From assembly GCF_002163625.1 (NCBI RefSeq), contig NZ_CP020892.1, forward strand, positions 4,030,001 to 4,094,000: DNA of 64,000 bases, given 5' to 3'. Shown here piece after piece: positions 9,107-18,411 of this stretch. The first letter of the stretch is position 1; the number at the start of each line of letters is the position of its first letter. A model generated the notes under the pieces. The model ran no database searches. It saw only the letters and a program-made list of their open reading frames with translations, and was not told the origin of the DNA. The translations under genes and the position numbers were made by a program. Source of the DNA: Pseudomonas sp. M30-35. GTDB lineage: Bacteria > Pseudomonadota > Gammaproteobacteria > Pseudomonadales > Pseudomonadaceae.

Positions 9107-10369
9107 ATGTCGAACACCACGCCAACCCTGCTGCGCCACCACCGCCCATTTATCGCGTTCTGGCTTGCCCGCGTTGCAACCGCCAGCGGCTTTCAGATGC
9201 TTACTGTGGCAATCGGTTGGCATATCTACCAGCTCACCGGCAGTGTTCTTGATCTTGGTTTGGTCGGCTTAGCCGAATTCTTGCCGCGCGTGCTGTTCAT
9301 GTTGCATACCGGCCATGTTGCCGATCGCTACAACCGGGCACGCATTGCCGCCATTTGCCAGACAGCACAGGCGCTGATCGCCTTGGCACTGGTGATCAGC
9401 AGCTACAGCGGTGAAATCAGTCGCGAGATGATTTTCCTGCTGGCGTTTAGTTTGGGCGCGGCTCGTGCCTTTGAAATGCCCGCCACGCAGGCACTGTTGC
9501 CACGCCTGGTGCCTCCTGCATTGTTTCCGGCAGCGGTTGCGGCATCAGCATCGGCCATGCAAACCGCAACCATAGTCGCGCCCGCATTGGGTGGCTTTCT
9601 GTTTGCCTTCGGCAGTGTCTGGGTCTACGTGCCCACCGCGATTCTGTATGTGCTGGCGTGCGGATTGATGCTCAGCCTGCCGAAACACCCCGCGCAGCAG
9701 AGCAAGGAAAAAGCATCGCTGAACAATCTGCTCGCGGGCATTCGTTTTATTCGTAGCCGGCCCGATGTGTTCGGCGCAATCTCCCTTGACCTGTTTGCGG
9801 TGCTGCTCGGCGGCGCCACTGCGCTGCTCCCAGTCTTTGCCAAAGACATCCTGATGACTGGCCCATGGGGACTTGGCCTGCTGCGTTCAGCGCCCGCGGT
9901 GGGTGCGTTGTTAATGTCCTTCTGGCTGGCGCGCTTCCCGATCAACCGTCAGGTCGGTCGGACCATGTTCACCGCAGTGGCGATTTTTGGCGTGGCAACC
10001 ATCGCCTTTGGTCTATCGACCTCTTTCTGGTTCAGCATGGTGGTGCTGGTAGTGCTCGGCGCCGCTGACATGATCAGCATGGTTATCCGTGGGGCCTTCG
10101 TGCAACTGCAAACACCTGATGCCATGCGTGGCCGGGTCAGCGCGGTGAATGGCTTGTTTATTGGTGCATCCAACCAGCTCGGGGAGTTCGAGTCTGGGCT
10201 CACCGCACACTGGTTCGGCACTGTGCCCGCCGTGGTCATGGGTGGTGTCGGCACGCTGTTGGTGACAGGTACTTGGATCAAACTGTTCCCGACCCTGGCG
10301 CAGCGCGATACGTTAGAACAGACCGAGCACGAGTTGGCCGCAGTCAAGAAAGCCAGCGCCAGCGTTTAA
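9107..10369 (+). CDS. MFS transporter (EntS/MFS_3-like exporter)
   Basis: A 420-residue major facilitator with about twelve membrane helices. Its sequence opening 'RPFIAFWLARVATASGFQM..VAIGWHIYQLTGS' is that of the EntS/MFS_3 (DUF894) group, whose known members export siderophores. Later motifs are GHVADRYNR (loop 2-3) and the helix 'TALLPVFAKDIL'. The ATG at 9107 fits the family start; an in-frame GTG at 9035 would add 24 non-conserved residues. The substrate is unknown, and no siderophore genes are near. Confidence 0.82.
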   Translation: MSNTTPTLLRHHRPFIAFWLARVATASGFQMLTVAIGWHIYQLTGSVLDLGLVGLAEFLPRVLFMLHTGHVADRYNRARIAAICQTAQALIALALVISSYSGEISREMIFLLAFSLGAARAFEMPATQALLPRLVPPALFPAAVAASASAMQTATIVAPALGGFLFAFGSVWVYVPTAILYVLACGLMLSLPKHPAQQSKEKASLNNLLAGIRFIRSRPDVFGAISLDLFAVLLGGATALLPVFAKDILMTGPWGLGLLRSAPAVGALLMSFWLARFPINRQVGRTMFTAVAIFGVATIAFGLSTSFWFSMVVLVVLGAADMISMVIRGAFVQLQTPDAMRGRVSAVNGLFIGASNQLGEFESGLTAHWFGTVPAVVMGGVGTLLVTGTWIKLFPTLAQRDTLEQTEHELAAVKKASASV

Positions 10370-10580
10370 GACACTGGCATGGCTGCGGTGACTCGGCGAT
10401 TGATCCTCGTCCGAACAGCACCCAAACCCTCTGTCGGGTCATAAATTCACCGGCACCGGCCTTACTGGTATGATGCGCGCCTTTTTCAGAATAGCCAGTG
10501 ATGAAGTTCATTCAGGGATGGATGTGCTTTGCTATCGATCAGACCACTTTCGGCGCATTTAGCGTCACGGGGACCCCCGC

Positions 10581-11876
10581 ATGCTGGAAAGACTGTTCCA
10601 ACTTAAAGCGCACAACACCACCATCCGTACAGAGATGCTGGCCGGTCTGACCACCTTCCTGACGATGGCGTACATCCTGTTCGTCAACCCGAGCATCCTT
10701 GGTGAAACGGGGATGGACAAAGGCGCGATCTTTGTCGCCACCTGTTTAGCCGCAGCAATCGGCTCGGCGATCATGGGTTTTATCGCCAACTACCCAATCG
10801 CGCTTGCTCCGGGCATGGGTCTCAACGCCTTCTTTACCTACACCGTAGTCCTGCATATGGGCCACACCTGGCAAGTCGCGCTGGGTGCAGTGTTCCTCTC
10901 GGCGTGCATGTTCTTTCTGTTGTCGATCTTCAAGATTCGTGAATGGATCATCAACAGCATCCCGCTGGAACTGCGCTCAGCGATTGCTGCGGGGATTGGT
11001 TTATTCCTCGCACTAATCGCCCTGAAAGAATCGGGCATCGTTGTGTCCAACCCGGCAACGCTGGTTGGCTTGGGCGACTTGTCCAAGCCTGAACCACTGC
11101 TGGCGATCCTCGGCTTTTTCGTGATCGTTGCGCTTGAAGCGCGCAAGGTTACCGGCGCAGTGTTGATCGGGATTTTGCTTACCACAGGCCTCGGTATTGC
11201 CTTGGGTGTTTCACAATTCGCTGGTGTGGTATCGATGCCGCCATCGCTGGCACCGACGTTTATGCAACTGGACATCATGGGCGCACTGGATATTGGCCTG
11301 GTCAGCGTGGTATTCGCCTTCCTCTTCGTTGACCTGTTCGATAACTCCGGCACCTTGATTGCCGTTGCTAAAAAGGCAGGACTGATGCGCGCCGACGGTT
11401 ATATGCCGAAAATGGGCCGCGCACTGATTGCCGACAGCAGCGCTGCGATGGTCGGCTCGCTGCTGGGCACTTCAACCACCACCAGCTATATCGAGTCAGC
11501 CGCAGGCGTCACCGCTGGCGGACGCACCGGTTTGACCGCAGTTGTGGTCGCGATCCTGTTCCTGTTGGCGCTGTTTTTCTCACCACTGGCAGGCAGTGTT
11601 CCGGCCTTCGCCACGGCACCTGCGCTGTTGTTTGTCGCGGTATTGATGACGGCAGGCCTGGCTGAGATCGACTGGAGTGACATCACCCTTGCAGCGCCGG
11701 TAGTGGTCACTGCATTGGCGATGCCATTGACCTTCTCTATCGCCAACGGGATTGCCTTCGGCTTTATCACGTGGGCAGCTATCAAGTTGCTGGCGGGTCG
11801 CGGGAAAGAACTTAACCCGGCGCTGGTGATCCTCGCTATCTTGTTTGTGATGAAGTTCGCTTGGTTTAACGCCTAA
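10581..11876 (+). CDS. AzgA-type NCS2 purine permease
   Basis: A 431-residue inner-membrane transporter of the NCS2/AzgA family (adenine, guanine or hypoxanthine uptake driven by the proton gradient). Family hallmarks visible: 'TEMLAGLTTFLTMAYILFVNP' at 12-32, the 'ALAPGMGLNAFFTYTV' segment near 77-92, 'DLFDNSGTLIAVA' near 249-261 and 'LGTSTTTSYIESAAGV' near 297-312. It is a single gene between the MFS exporter and trmA. The exact purine cannot be inferred from sequence alone. Confidence 0.88.
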   Translation: MLERLFQLKAHNTTIRTEMLAGLTTFLTMAYILFVNPSILGETGMDKGAIFVATCLAAAIGSAIMGFIANYPIALAPGMGLNAFFTYTVVLHMGHTWQVALGAVFLSACMFFLLSIFKIREWIINSIPLELRSAIAAGIGLFLALIALKESGIVVSNPATLVGLGDLSKPEPLLAILGFFVIVALEARKVTGAVLIGILLTTGLGIALGVSQFAGVVSMPPSLAPTFMQLDIMGALDIGLVSVVFAFLFVDLFDNSGTLIAVAKKAGLMRADGYMPKMGRALIADSSAAMVGSLLGTSTTTSYIESAAGVTAGGRTGLTAVVVAILFLLALFFSPLAGSVPAFATAPALLFVAVLMTAGLAEIDWSDITLAAPVVVTALAMPLTFSIANGIAFGFITWAAIKLLAGRGKELNPALVILAILFVMKFAWFNA

Positions 11877-11935
11877 GACTTTGTTAACCGCTGTGGGCTA
11901 ACCTGCAGCTTTCTGACCACGCTGAAGAGTTACCC

Positions 11936-13024
11936 ATGAGTGCGCCACAATTCGACCTAGCCAGCTACGACGCTCAGCTGGAAGAAAAAAAGCAACGCTT
12001 GATCAATCTGCTCGCACCGTTCGAAGCGCCTGCACCAGAGGTGTTCGACTCGCCGCGTGAACATTACCGCTTACGCGCCGAATTCCGTTTGTGGCGTGAA
12101 GGCAATGAGCGTTTTTATGCAATGTTTGCCGCAGGTGACAAGCGCACACCGATCCTGATTGATGACTTCCCGATTGCCAGCGAGCGTATCAATGATTTGA
12201 TGCCGCGCGTTAAAGCAGCTTGGCAAGCCAGTGAGGCACTGAACTTCAAGCTGTTTCAGGCTGAATTTTTGACGACGCTGGCTGGCGATGCGTTGCTCAC
12301 CTTGTGTTATCACCGCCCACTTGACCAGCACTGGCAAGACGCTGCGCAACAGCTTGCCAACGAACTGGGCATCAGCCTGATCGGCCGCTCACGGGGTCAG
12401 CGTCTGGTGATTGGTCGCGACCATGTGATCGAAGAGTTGCAAGTGAACGGGCGCACTTTTAGTTATCGTCAGCCTGAAGGCGCATTCACCCAGCCTAACG
12501 GCACGGTCAACCAGAAGATGCTCAACTGGGCCTTTGCAGCACTGGGCGAACGTCAGGACGACTTGCTTGAGCTGTATTGTGGCAACGGTAACTTCACCCT
12601 GCCGCTGGCCACCCGTGTGCGTAAAGTGCTGGCCACTGAGATCAGTAAGTCTTCGGTCTACGCAGCGCTGGCAAATCTGGCCGACAACAAGGTTGATAAC
12701 GTCACCTTGGTGCGTTTGTCCGCCGAGGAGCTCACCGAAGCACTGAATGAGGTGCGCCCATTCCGCCGCTTGGCAGGCATCGACCTCAAGAGCTATGAAT
12801 TCGGCACGGTGTTTGTTGACCCGCCACGTGCAGGCATGGACCCGGACACCTGCGAATTGTGCCGGCGCTTCGAGCGCATTCTGTATATATCCTGCAATCC
12901 GCAGACGCTGGCAGAGAACATTGAGCAGCTTAGCGATACTCATCGCGTTGAGCGCTGCGCGGTATTCGACCAGTTCCCGTACACCCACCACATGGAATCG
13001 GGTGTGTTGCTGGTGCGTAAGTAA
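11936..13024 (+). CDS. trmA: tRNA (uracil-54-C5)-methyltransferase TrmA
   Basis: A 362-residue SAM-dependent enzyme that makes ribothymidine at position 54 of tRNA. Motifs: '[16 protein letters not shown]' (SAM site, about 214-229), '[11 protein letters not shown]' (about 296-306) and the catalytic-nucleophile motif '[15 protein letters not shown]' (Cys near 325). The length equals that of E. coli TrmA (366), without an iron-sulfur TRAM domain, which separates it from RlmD. It ends just before a strong terminator. Confidence 0.95.
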   Translation: MSAPQFDLASYDAQLEEKKQRLINLLAPFEAPAPEVFDSPREHYRLRAEFRLWREGNERFYAMFAAGDKRTPILIDDFPIASERINDLMPRVKAAWQASEALNFKLFQAEFLTTLAGDALLTLCYHRPLDQHWQDAAQQLANELGISLIGRSRGQRLVIGRDHVIEELQVNGRTFSYRQPEGAFTQPNGTVNQKMLNWAFAALGERQDDLLELYCGNGNFTLPLATRVRKVLATEISKSSVYAALANLADNKVDNVTLVRLSAEELTEALNEVRPFRRLAGIDLKSYEFGTVFVDPPRAGMDPDTCELCRRFERILYISCNPQTLAENIEQLSDTHRVERCAVFDQFPYTHHMESGVLLVRK

Positions 13025-13037
13025 CTGCAGCTGGCTC

Positions 13038-13073
13038 AAAGGCCCCTCAAGCTCTGTTTGAGGGGCCTTTTTT
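13038..13073 (+). terminator. Rho-independent terminator after trmA
   Basis: The stem AAAGGCCCCTCAA / TTTGAGGGGCCTTT with a six-base loop GCTCTG is followed directly by a run of T. It stands 14 bases after the trmA stop. In the opposite direction its A-run also gives T residues, so it could serve the converging DUF4345 gene as well. Confidence 0.9.
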
Positions 13074-13096
13074 GTACGCGCGATCAAGTCAGGCAG

Positions 13097-13483
13097 CTAG
13101 CCTCGGTTGAGGCTGCGCAATGCCCAGAAGCTCAGCCCGGCACTGACAACTTCAGCCAGTAAGGCATAGAGATTAAAGGTTTGCCCGGAGCCGCCATCGA
13201 GCCACAAGCCACCAAGCCTGGCGACGGCCAATGTGCTGTAAATCAGCACCAGCAAAGTCAACGCGCTGCGGGTTAGATCAATACGCGTCAGCGACAGCCC
13301 GAGAAACGCGGCCAAACCAATTTGCGTGCCGCCGTAATAGGCGCGTACATCGGTCACCGCGGCTGACTCCAGCAACAACATGCCTGATAAGTTGGCCATT
13401 TGGTGCGGGCTAACGAAATAGGCCAATCCAAGGCCAAACAAAATGATGATCTGTATCGTCAATACCACTCTTGCCAGCAACAT
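13097..13483 (-). CDS. DUF4345-type four-helix membrane protein
   Basis: A 128-residue hydrophobic protein with four predicted membrane helices. It has a conserved 'DVRAYYGGTQIGLAAFL' segment in helix two and 'SGLSFWALRSL' near the end, which matches the DUF4345 family of uncharacterised inner-membrane proteins. It is a single gene converging on trmA across the shared terminator. No function is known for the family. Confidence 0.7.
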   Translation of the reverse strand: MLLARVVLTIQIIILFGLGLAYFVSPHQMANLSGMLLLESAAVTDVRAYYGGTQIGLAAFLGLSLTRIDLTRSALTLLVLIYSTLAVARLGGLWLDGGSGQTFNLYALLAEVVSAGLSFWALRSLNRG

Positions 13484-13639
13484 CGCCTATTCCTTTTAAG
13501 CTGTTTATAACTGCCAGCTTAGGCGTCATCTGAGCGCAAGCCCAGCATTACTCATAATCAACTCTGACTGACGACTGGACTGGCGCCTGGCTTATACTGA
13601 GCAACACTGATTAACAGCATCATCAAAGGGAATCGAGCA

Positions 13640-14518
13640 ATGCGCTGGAGCAAAGGGCGACGCAGTGACAACGTAGTGGATGCGCGCGGCAGTGGCGGCG
13701 GCAGACGATTCGGTGGCGGCCGTGGTTTGAGCCTCGGCGGGATTGCCGTAATCGTCGTGGTCGGATTATTGATGGGCCAAGACCCGCTCCAGATCCTGGG
13801 CAATATTGCAGGCCAAGCCACGCAAAGCAGTGCTCCAACCTCGCAATCACAAAGCAGCAATCCGGTTGCCAACGACCAGCAGTCTGAGTTTGTGCGCTCG
13901 ATTCTTGGCGATACAGAAGACACCTGGCGCGAAATATTCAGCAGCGCCAATCGCCAATACCAGGACCCGAAACTGGTGCTATTCAGTGGTGGGGTTAACT
14001 CAGCCTGCGGCTTTGCAGACGCAGCAGTAGGGCCGTTCTATTGCCCGGGCGACCGACAGGTCTACCTCGATTTGTCGTTTTTCCAAGAACTCGAACAACG
14101 TTTCGGTGCTGCCGGTGACTTCGCCCAGGCTTACGTCATTGCCCATGAGGTCGGCCACCACGTACAGACGTTGCTCGGCGTGTCAGCAAAAGTGGATGCA
14201 GCCCGCAAAGCCGGACAACGCATGGAAGGCAGCAATGGCTTGCTGGTCCGCCAAGAACTGCAGGCAGACTGCCTCGCTGGGGTTTGGGCAAACAGCGCCC
14301 AACGACGCCTTAACTGGCTGGAGCCTGGCGACCTGGAAGAAGCCTTGAACGCGGCCAATGCAATTGGTGATGACCGCTTACAGAAACAGACTCGCGGCCA
14401 AGTGATGCCCGACTCGTTCACCCACGGCACCTCGGCTCAGCGTATGCGTTGGTTCAAAGCCGGGTTTGACAGCGGCAAGCTGGGCAACTGCGACACCTTC
14501 GGCGCCGCAAGCCTGTAA
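13640..14518 (+). CDS. YpfJ-family neutral zinc metallopeptidase
   Basis: A 292-residue membrane-anchored protein of the YpfJ/zinc_peptidase family (PF04228). The N-terminus is basic and glycine-rich (GGGRRFGGGRGLSLGG), followed by one membrane helix at about 33-47. The zinc motif HEVGHH is at about 173-178 in 'AYVIAHEVGHHVQTLLGV', and the third-ligand region 'RQELQADCLAGVWA' follows. 'CGFADAAVGPFYCPGDRQVYLD' is typical of the family. Substrates are not established for bacterial YpfJ proteins. It is followed by the MITE-like palindrome at 14538. Confidence 0.85.
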   Translation: MRWSKGRRSDNVVDARGSGGGRRFGGGRGLSLGGIAVIVVVGLLMGQDPLQILGNIAGQATQSSAPTSQSQSSNPVANDQQSEFVRSILGDTEDTWREIFSSANRQYQDPKLVLFSGGVNSACGFADAAVGPFYCPGDRQVYLDLSFFQELEQRFGAAGDFAQAYVIAHEVGHHVQTLLGVSAKVDAARKAGQRMEGSNGLLVRQELQADCLAGVWANSAQRRLNWLEPGDLEEALNAANAIGDDRLQKQTRGQVMPDSFTHGTSAQRMRWFKAGFDSGKLGNCDTFGAASL

Positions 14519-14537
14519 CGCTGGCTGACTCATATTA

Positions 14538-14720
14538 AAAAGCCCCTCTCCGCAGGCAGTGTGAGAACGTCACGAGCGAAGGCTAGACAAGGCCTTAACA
14601 GACGAAAAGTGACCGGGGTCGCGCTCGACTTTAGGTGTTCTAAATGAGCATTTTTCGTCTGTTTATAACGCAGTATTGTCGAGCGCAGTAGTTTCCACAC
14701 AGTCTGCCAGAGGGGCTTTT
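14538..14720. repeat. MITE-like palindromic element between ypfJ and the RIO kinase gene
   Basis: 183 bp bounded by inverted ends AAAAGCCCCTCT / AGAGGGGCTTTT, continuing imperfectly inward. The interior (for example GTGACCGGGGTCGCGCTCG followed by ACTTTA and, after a gap, AAATGAGCATTTT, then GCGCAGTAGTTT) is clearly related to the element inside tadE at 54737-54906. It is non-coding and sits exactly between two converging genes, so its T/A-flanked ends probably act as a two-way terminator. Confidence 0.8.
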
Positions 14721-14722
14721 AG

Positions 14723-15610
14723 TTACTGCATCCAGGGCGGCGGAGGTTCCTCCCCTGCGGGGGCATCATCGGCGTCAAGCAGCGCTTGGCGCCGTGCCTC
14801 CTCAGCCAATGCGGCCTTGATTTCACGCATCACGGCTTCCACGTCGGCGGCATCTTCTGGGTCGTCAAACTCGCCCGTCAACACCGATTCCGGGGTTAAT
14901 TTGCCGTCTTCATACAATGCCCACATTTCTTTGGCGTATTTGGTGTAACGCAGTTCAGGAGCGAACTGCCCAAAATAGGCCGCCATGTTACCGACATCGC
15001 GCTCAAGCATCTTGAACGCATGGTTGTTACCTGCAGCATCGACTGCTTGCGGCAGGTCGATAATGACCGGGCCGTCAGGGCCGAGCAGTACGTTGAACTC
15101 AGACAAGTCGCCATGCACCAGACCTGCACACAGCATCTTGACGACTTCGTCGATCATGAACGCATGAAATTCACGGGCATCATCGGGATGCAGGTCAACA
15201 TCATTGAGACGTGGAGCGACACCGCCCTCACCGTCATCGACCAACTCCATCAACAGTACGCCTTCAAGGAAGTCATACGGTTTAGGCACGCGCACGCCAG
15301 CACTGGCAAGCCGGAACAAAGCACCGACTTCAGCATTCTGCCAGGCATCTTCCTGGCCTTTACGACCATATTTAGAGCCTTTGGCCATAGCCCGCGCATC
15401 GCGGCTGTTACGCACCTTGCGCCCTTCCTGGTATTCCGCAGCTTGGCGGAAACCACGCTTATTAGCCTCCTTATAGACCTTTGCACACCGCATTTCCTGA
15501 CCACAGCGCACTACATAAACTGCAGCTTCTTTACCACTCATTAGCGGGCGTATCACCTCGTCGATCAGACCATCTTCGACCAAGGGTTCAAGACGTTTTG
15601 GAGTCTTCAT
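14723..15610 (-). CDS. RIO-type serine protein kinase
   Basis: A 295-residue atypical protein kinase of the RIO1 family found in Pseudomonas. It has a nucleotide loop 'MSGKEAAVYVVRCG' near 24-37 and an ATP-lysine region 'RCAKVYKEANKRGF' near 41-54. The catalytic loop is 'HGDLSEFNVLLG' (Asp near 168) and the metal-binding Asp is in 'VIIDLPQAVD'. The C-terminus is acidic. Bacterial RIO kinases have been proposed to work in ribosome maturation or stress response, but the target here is unknown. Confidence 0.88.
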   Translation of the reverse strand: MKTPKRLEPLVEDGLIDEVIRPLMSGKEAAVYVVRCGQEMRCAKVYKEANKRGFRQAAEYQEGRKVRNSRDARAMAKGSKYGRKGQEDAWQNAEVGALFRLASAGVRVPKPYDFLEGVLLMELVDDGEGGVAPRLNDVDLHPDDAREFHAFMIDEVVKMLCAGLVHGDLSEFNVLLGPDGPVIIDLPQAVDAAGNNHAFKMLERDVGNMAAYFGQFAPELRYTKYAKEMWALYEDGKLTPESVLTGEFDDPEDAADVEAVMREIKAALAEEARRQALLDADDAPAGEEPPPPWMQ

Positions 15611-15717
15611 CAGCTTTAATCACGGGTCCTTTGTGGCTCACTTCACCTGTTCTGCTCGTTATACGGCAATCTTTCGACAGCGCCCAGTCTATACGACCAA
15701 TACCTTGCGTGAGCCTG

Positions 15718-16608
15718 TCAATTAGCCAACAAATGTCGGCGCAGAGCCTCAACCGCATAACGCACTTTAGCCGGTTGCACATCGCGGCGCGGCGTCACTA
15801 TATAAATACCCACCGGCGGCATTTGCCAACCTGGTAACACTACACGTAACTGCCCGGTTGCCAACTCATCTGCAATCTCATGCTTGGGCTGCAGCGATAT
15901 GCCCATCCCCGCCAGCGTAAAGTTACGCACCGCGAGCAGGTTGTTGCAACCCAATCGCCCGTCAATACGAATTTTCTCTATCTGGGAATCTGGCCCTTGT
16001 AGGTTAAGGGCTTCGTGCATTTGCGTGGTACTCAGCAGCAGCCAGTCGGCCCCTACCAGATCTTGCGGACTACTGATCCTTGAGCGATTCAGCAAATAAC
16101 TAGGCGCAGCACAGAGTACAAAAACGGCATCACCAATGTGCCGTGCAACCAAGCTTGAGTCTTGTTGTGGGCCGACGCGAATCGCTATGTCGATCCGCCT
16201 CTCGACGAGGTCGATGCGCTCATCCTGGAAGAACAACTGCACACTCAAGCCTTTGTGCGCCTGCAGTAGTGGTGCCAGAGCATCACTCAAGTGACGCCCA
16301 GAGAAGCCAACCGGCACTGCAATACGCAGCTCGCCAACAGCCGCATCACGCATCTCCGCCAAACGCTGCTCAGCCTCCTGCGCCAGCGCCATGACTTGTG
16401 CGCTACTTTGGTAAAAGGCTGCGCCCGCCTCGGTCAGGGTGAGCTTGCGGGTGGTGCGATGCAGCAGGCTGACCTGGGTGCTCTGTTCCAGCTTACGAAT
16501 CTGCTGACTGACAGCAGATGCGGTCATGCCAAGCACCTCCGCGGCGGCAACCATTGAGCCGCGCTCAACCACTGTGGCAAAAATTGCCATGCGCTTTAGC
16601 TGCTCCAT
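15718..16608 (-). CDS. LysR-family transcriptional regulator
   Basis: A 296-residue regulator with an N-terminal winged helix-turn-helix (residues 1-60, 'GSMVAAAEVLGMTASAVSQQIRKLE') and a C-terminal substrate-binding domain of the CrgA-like subgroup (for example 'GELRIAVPVGFSGRHLSDAL', 'DIAIRVGP'). It is divergent from the DUF2218 gene across about 280 bases, which is the likely regulatory region. The inducer and targets cannot be read from the sequence. Confidence 0.88.
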   Translation of the reverse strand: MEQLKRMAIFATVVERGSMVAAAEVLGMTASAVSQQIRKLEQSTQVSLLHRTTRKLTLTEAGAAFYQSSAQVMALAQEAEQRLAEMRDAAVGELRIAVPVGFSGRHLSDALAPLLQAHKGLSVQLFFQDERIDLVERRIDIAIRVGPQQDSSLVARHIGDAVFVLCAAPSYLLNRSRISSPQDLVGADWLLLSTTQMHEALNLQGPDSQIEKIRIDGRLGCNNLLAVRNFTLAGMGISLQPKHEIADELATGQLRVVLPGWQMPPVGIYIVTPRRDVQPAKVRYAVEALRRHLLAN

Positions 16609-16890
16609 TATTAAGCCCTGCTTATTAGTTAAAGCGTTTATAGCCTATTTATCCCGGCTTTCACCTTATGAAATTATGTATATAGCGGCAACAGTAGATA
16701 CGACTCATTACGATTTCCATCGTTTGGCGCAAGCGAATTTGCTGGCACAGGCCAATGAGTGAACGCCTACCGCCTCAGTCTCGCTGGCTCGGATGTGGCT
16801 ATTGTTGATGAGCTGCAAGCTCCTACACAGTCCTCCAACGTTTCACTGTCGGCTATCAGTCCGCAGACAACCCTTTCCAAGGAATTACCC

Positions 16891-17178
16891 ATGACATTGA
16901 CTTCATCTGCCTTTGTTAGCACCGAAACACCGGCGCGCTATATCAGCCGGCTGTGCAAACACTTCGCACACAAAATCCCTGTTAGCTACGACGAGCAACA
17001 GGGTCGCATCGAATTTGAGTTTGGCGTAGCGCTGCTACAAGCCACTGAAGGTGGCCTGCAGCTGAGTGTACAGAGCGAAACTGAAGAACATCTTGAGCGT
17101 CTCAAAGGTGTAGTTGCCAGCCACTTTGAACGTTTTGCCTGGCAAGAAGAGCTGACGCTCGAGTGGAGCCAGCAATAA
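16891..17178 (+). CDS. DUF2218 family protein
   Basis: A 95-residue soluble protein starting at ATG 16891 behind AAGGAATTACCC. It has 'ARYISRLCKHFAHKIPVSYDEQQGRIEFEFG' at 14-44 and 'LERLKGVVASHFERFAW' near the end, characteristic of DUF2218. These small proteins are often encoded near siderophore/iron or LysR genes; their role is unknown. An upstream GTG/ATG extension to 16759 is rejected because it has no conservation pattern and starts in the LysR promoter region. Confidence 0.8.
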   Translation: MTLTSSAFVSTETPARYISRLCKHFAHKIPVSYDEQQGRIEFEFGVALLQATEGGLQLSVQSETEEHLERLKGVVASHFERFAWQEELTLEWSQQ

Positions 17179-17200
17179 GGCTCAGGCTTACCGGCTACGG

Positions 17201-18394
17201 CTAATGAGGATCTGCCGGTAAACTCAGCTCAATCGACTCCCCCATCGAATCGTTAAGGCGTTCGAGTTCGAAGTTGAGGGCATCAGCATCCTCCTCCAGC
17301 GACAGAGCAATCGCCGCGAAATCATCTGCGACCTCGATTAAAGCTAACACTACCGATGGATCGAATAGTGTGCCGCTGGCGGCATTGATCCGCGCCATCG
17401 CATCATCGTGACTCAGGGGCTGACGATAGGCGTGATGACTGGTGAGTTGCTCATAGCGACCCGCTACAGCCATCAAACGCGCCGAAAGTGGGATTTTTTC
17501 GCCACGCAAACCTTGCGGGTAACCCGTGCCATCCCAGTTTTCATGCTGGCTGTAGACAATATCTTTGGCGTCACTCAAAAAACTGTACGAGCCATCGAGC
17601 TTTTGCTCAGCTGCTTCCAGCGCCATATATCCAGCCTTGGCGTGCCCCCGCATGAGTTCGAGATCATGGCCTTTCAACTCGGTCGGACTCAGCAGGATAC
17701 GATCGGGCAAAACCAACTTACCAATACCATGCAGCAATGCGGAGCGGCCTAACTGTGCGATTCGCTCCTCGTTGAGTTCAGCCGCCAAGCCTGGCTGCTG
17801 ACGCGCCAACGCTGTCGTCAATGCAACAACATAGGCTTTAATTCGCGCTAAATGCAGGCTGCACGGGTTGTCACGCATGGCTGCCAAACTGGCCATGGCC
17901 TCAATCGCGACCTCCTGATGCTTTTCAATCTCACGGGTTCGCCTGCGTACTTCTAGCTCCAGGTACTCATTTTTATCGCGCAGAAAATCCGCGCTGACCT
18001 TGAGCTGCAAGTGCGACTGAACCCGCGCCAACACAATCGGCGGGCTGATTGGCTTAGTGATGTAATCAACTGCACCTAAGTCAAAGCCAAGCTGCTCATC
18101 CGCCAACTCGCTCTTCGCGGTCAGGAAGATAACTGGGATGCCTGCCGTCTGTGGGTTGCTCTTTAACGCACGGCAAACCTCATAACCGTCCATGCCGGGC
18201 ATGGTGATATCGAGCAGAATAAGATCAGGCGGCGTATCACTGGCCGCAATACGCAATGCATTAAGGCCGCTGCTGGCGACCTTGACCCGGTAGCTGTCGA
18301 GTAGCAATTCGCTCATCAGCTCAAGGTTTTCAGGCACATCATCTACAACAAGTACCAGCGGCTGATCTGAGTAATTCAAGCTATCGTCCATCAT
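17201..18394 (-). CDS. Response regulator with degenerate HD-GYP domain
   Basis: A 397-residue two-domain regulator. Residues 13-130 form a receiver domain with phospho-acceptor Asp62 (LLDITMPGMDGYEV) and the conserved Lys at TKP. A coiled-coil linker (about 135-165) follows, then an HD-GYP-like domain (about 165-340). The GYP motif 'ENWDGTGYPQGL' is kept, but metal ligands are changed: HD is HG (222-223), the HHE motif is QHE (283-285) and the late VAD is VAG (310-312). Cyclic-di-GMP hydrolysis is therefore doubtful, and a binding or scaffolding role is more likely. The gene starts 17 bases after the hybrid kinase gene, so they form one operon and probably one signalling pathway. Confidence 0.88.
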   Translation of the reverse strand: MMDDSLNYSDQPLVLVVDDVPENLELMSELLLDSYRVKVASSGLNALRIAASDTPPDLILLDITMPGMDGYEVCRALKSNPQTAGIPVIFLTAKSELADEQLGFDLGAVDYITKPISPPIVLARVQSHLQLKVSADFLRDKNEYLELEVRRRTREIEKHQEVAIEAMASLAAMRDNPCSLHLARIKAYVVALTTALARQQPGLAAELNEERIAQLGRSALLHGIGKLVLPDRILLSPTELKGHDLELMRGHAKAGYMALEAAEQKLDGSYSFLSDAKDIVYSQHENWDGTGYPQGLRGEKIPLSARLMAVAGRYEQLTSHHAYRQPLSHDDAMARINAASGTLFDPSVVLALIEVADDFAAIALSLEEDADALNFELERLNDSMGESIELSLPADPH

Positions 18395-18411
18395 GATTTC
18401 TCCCTAATACC

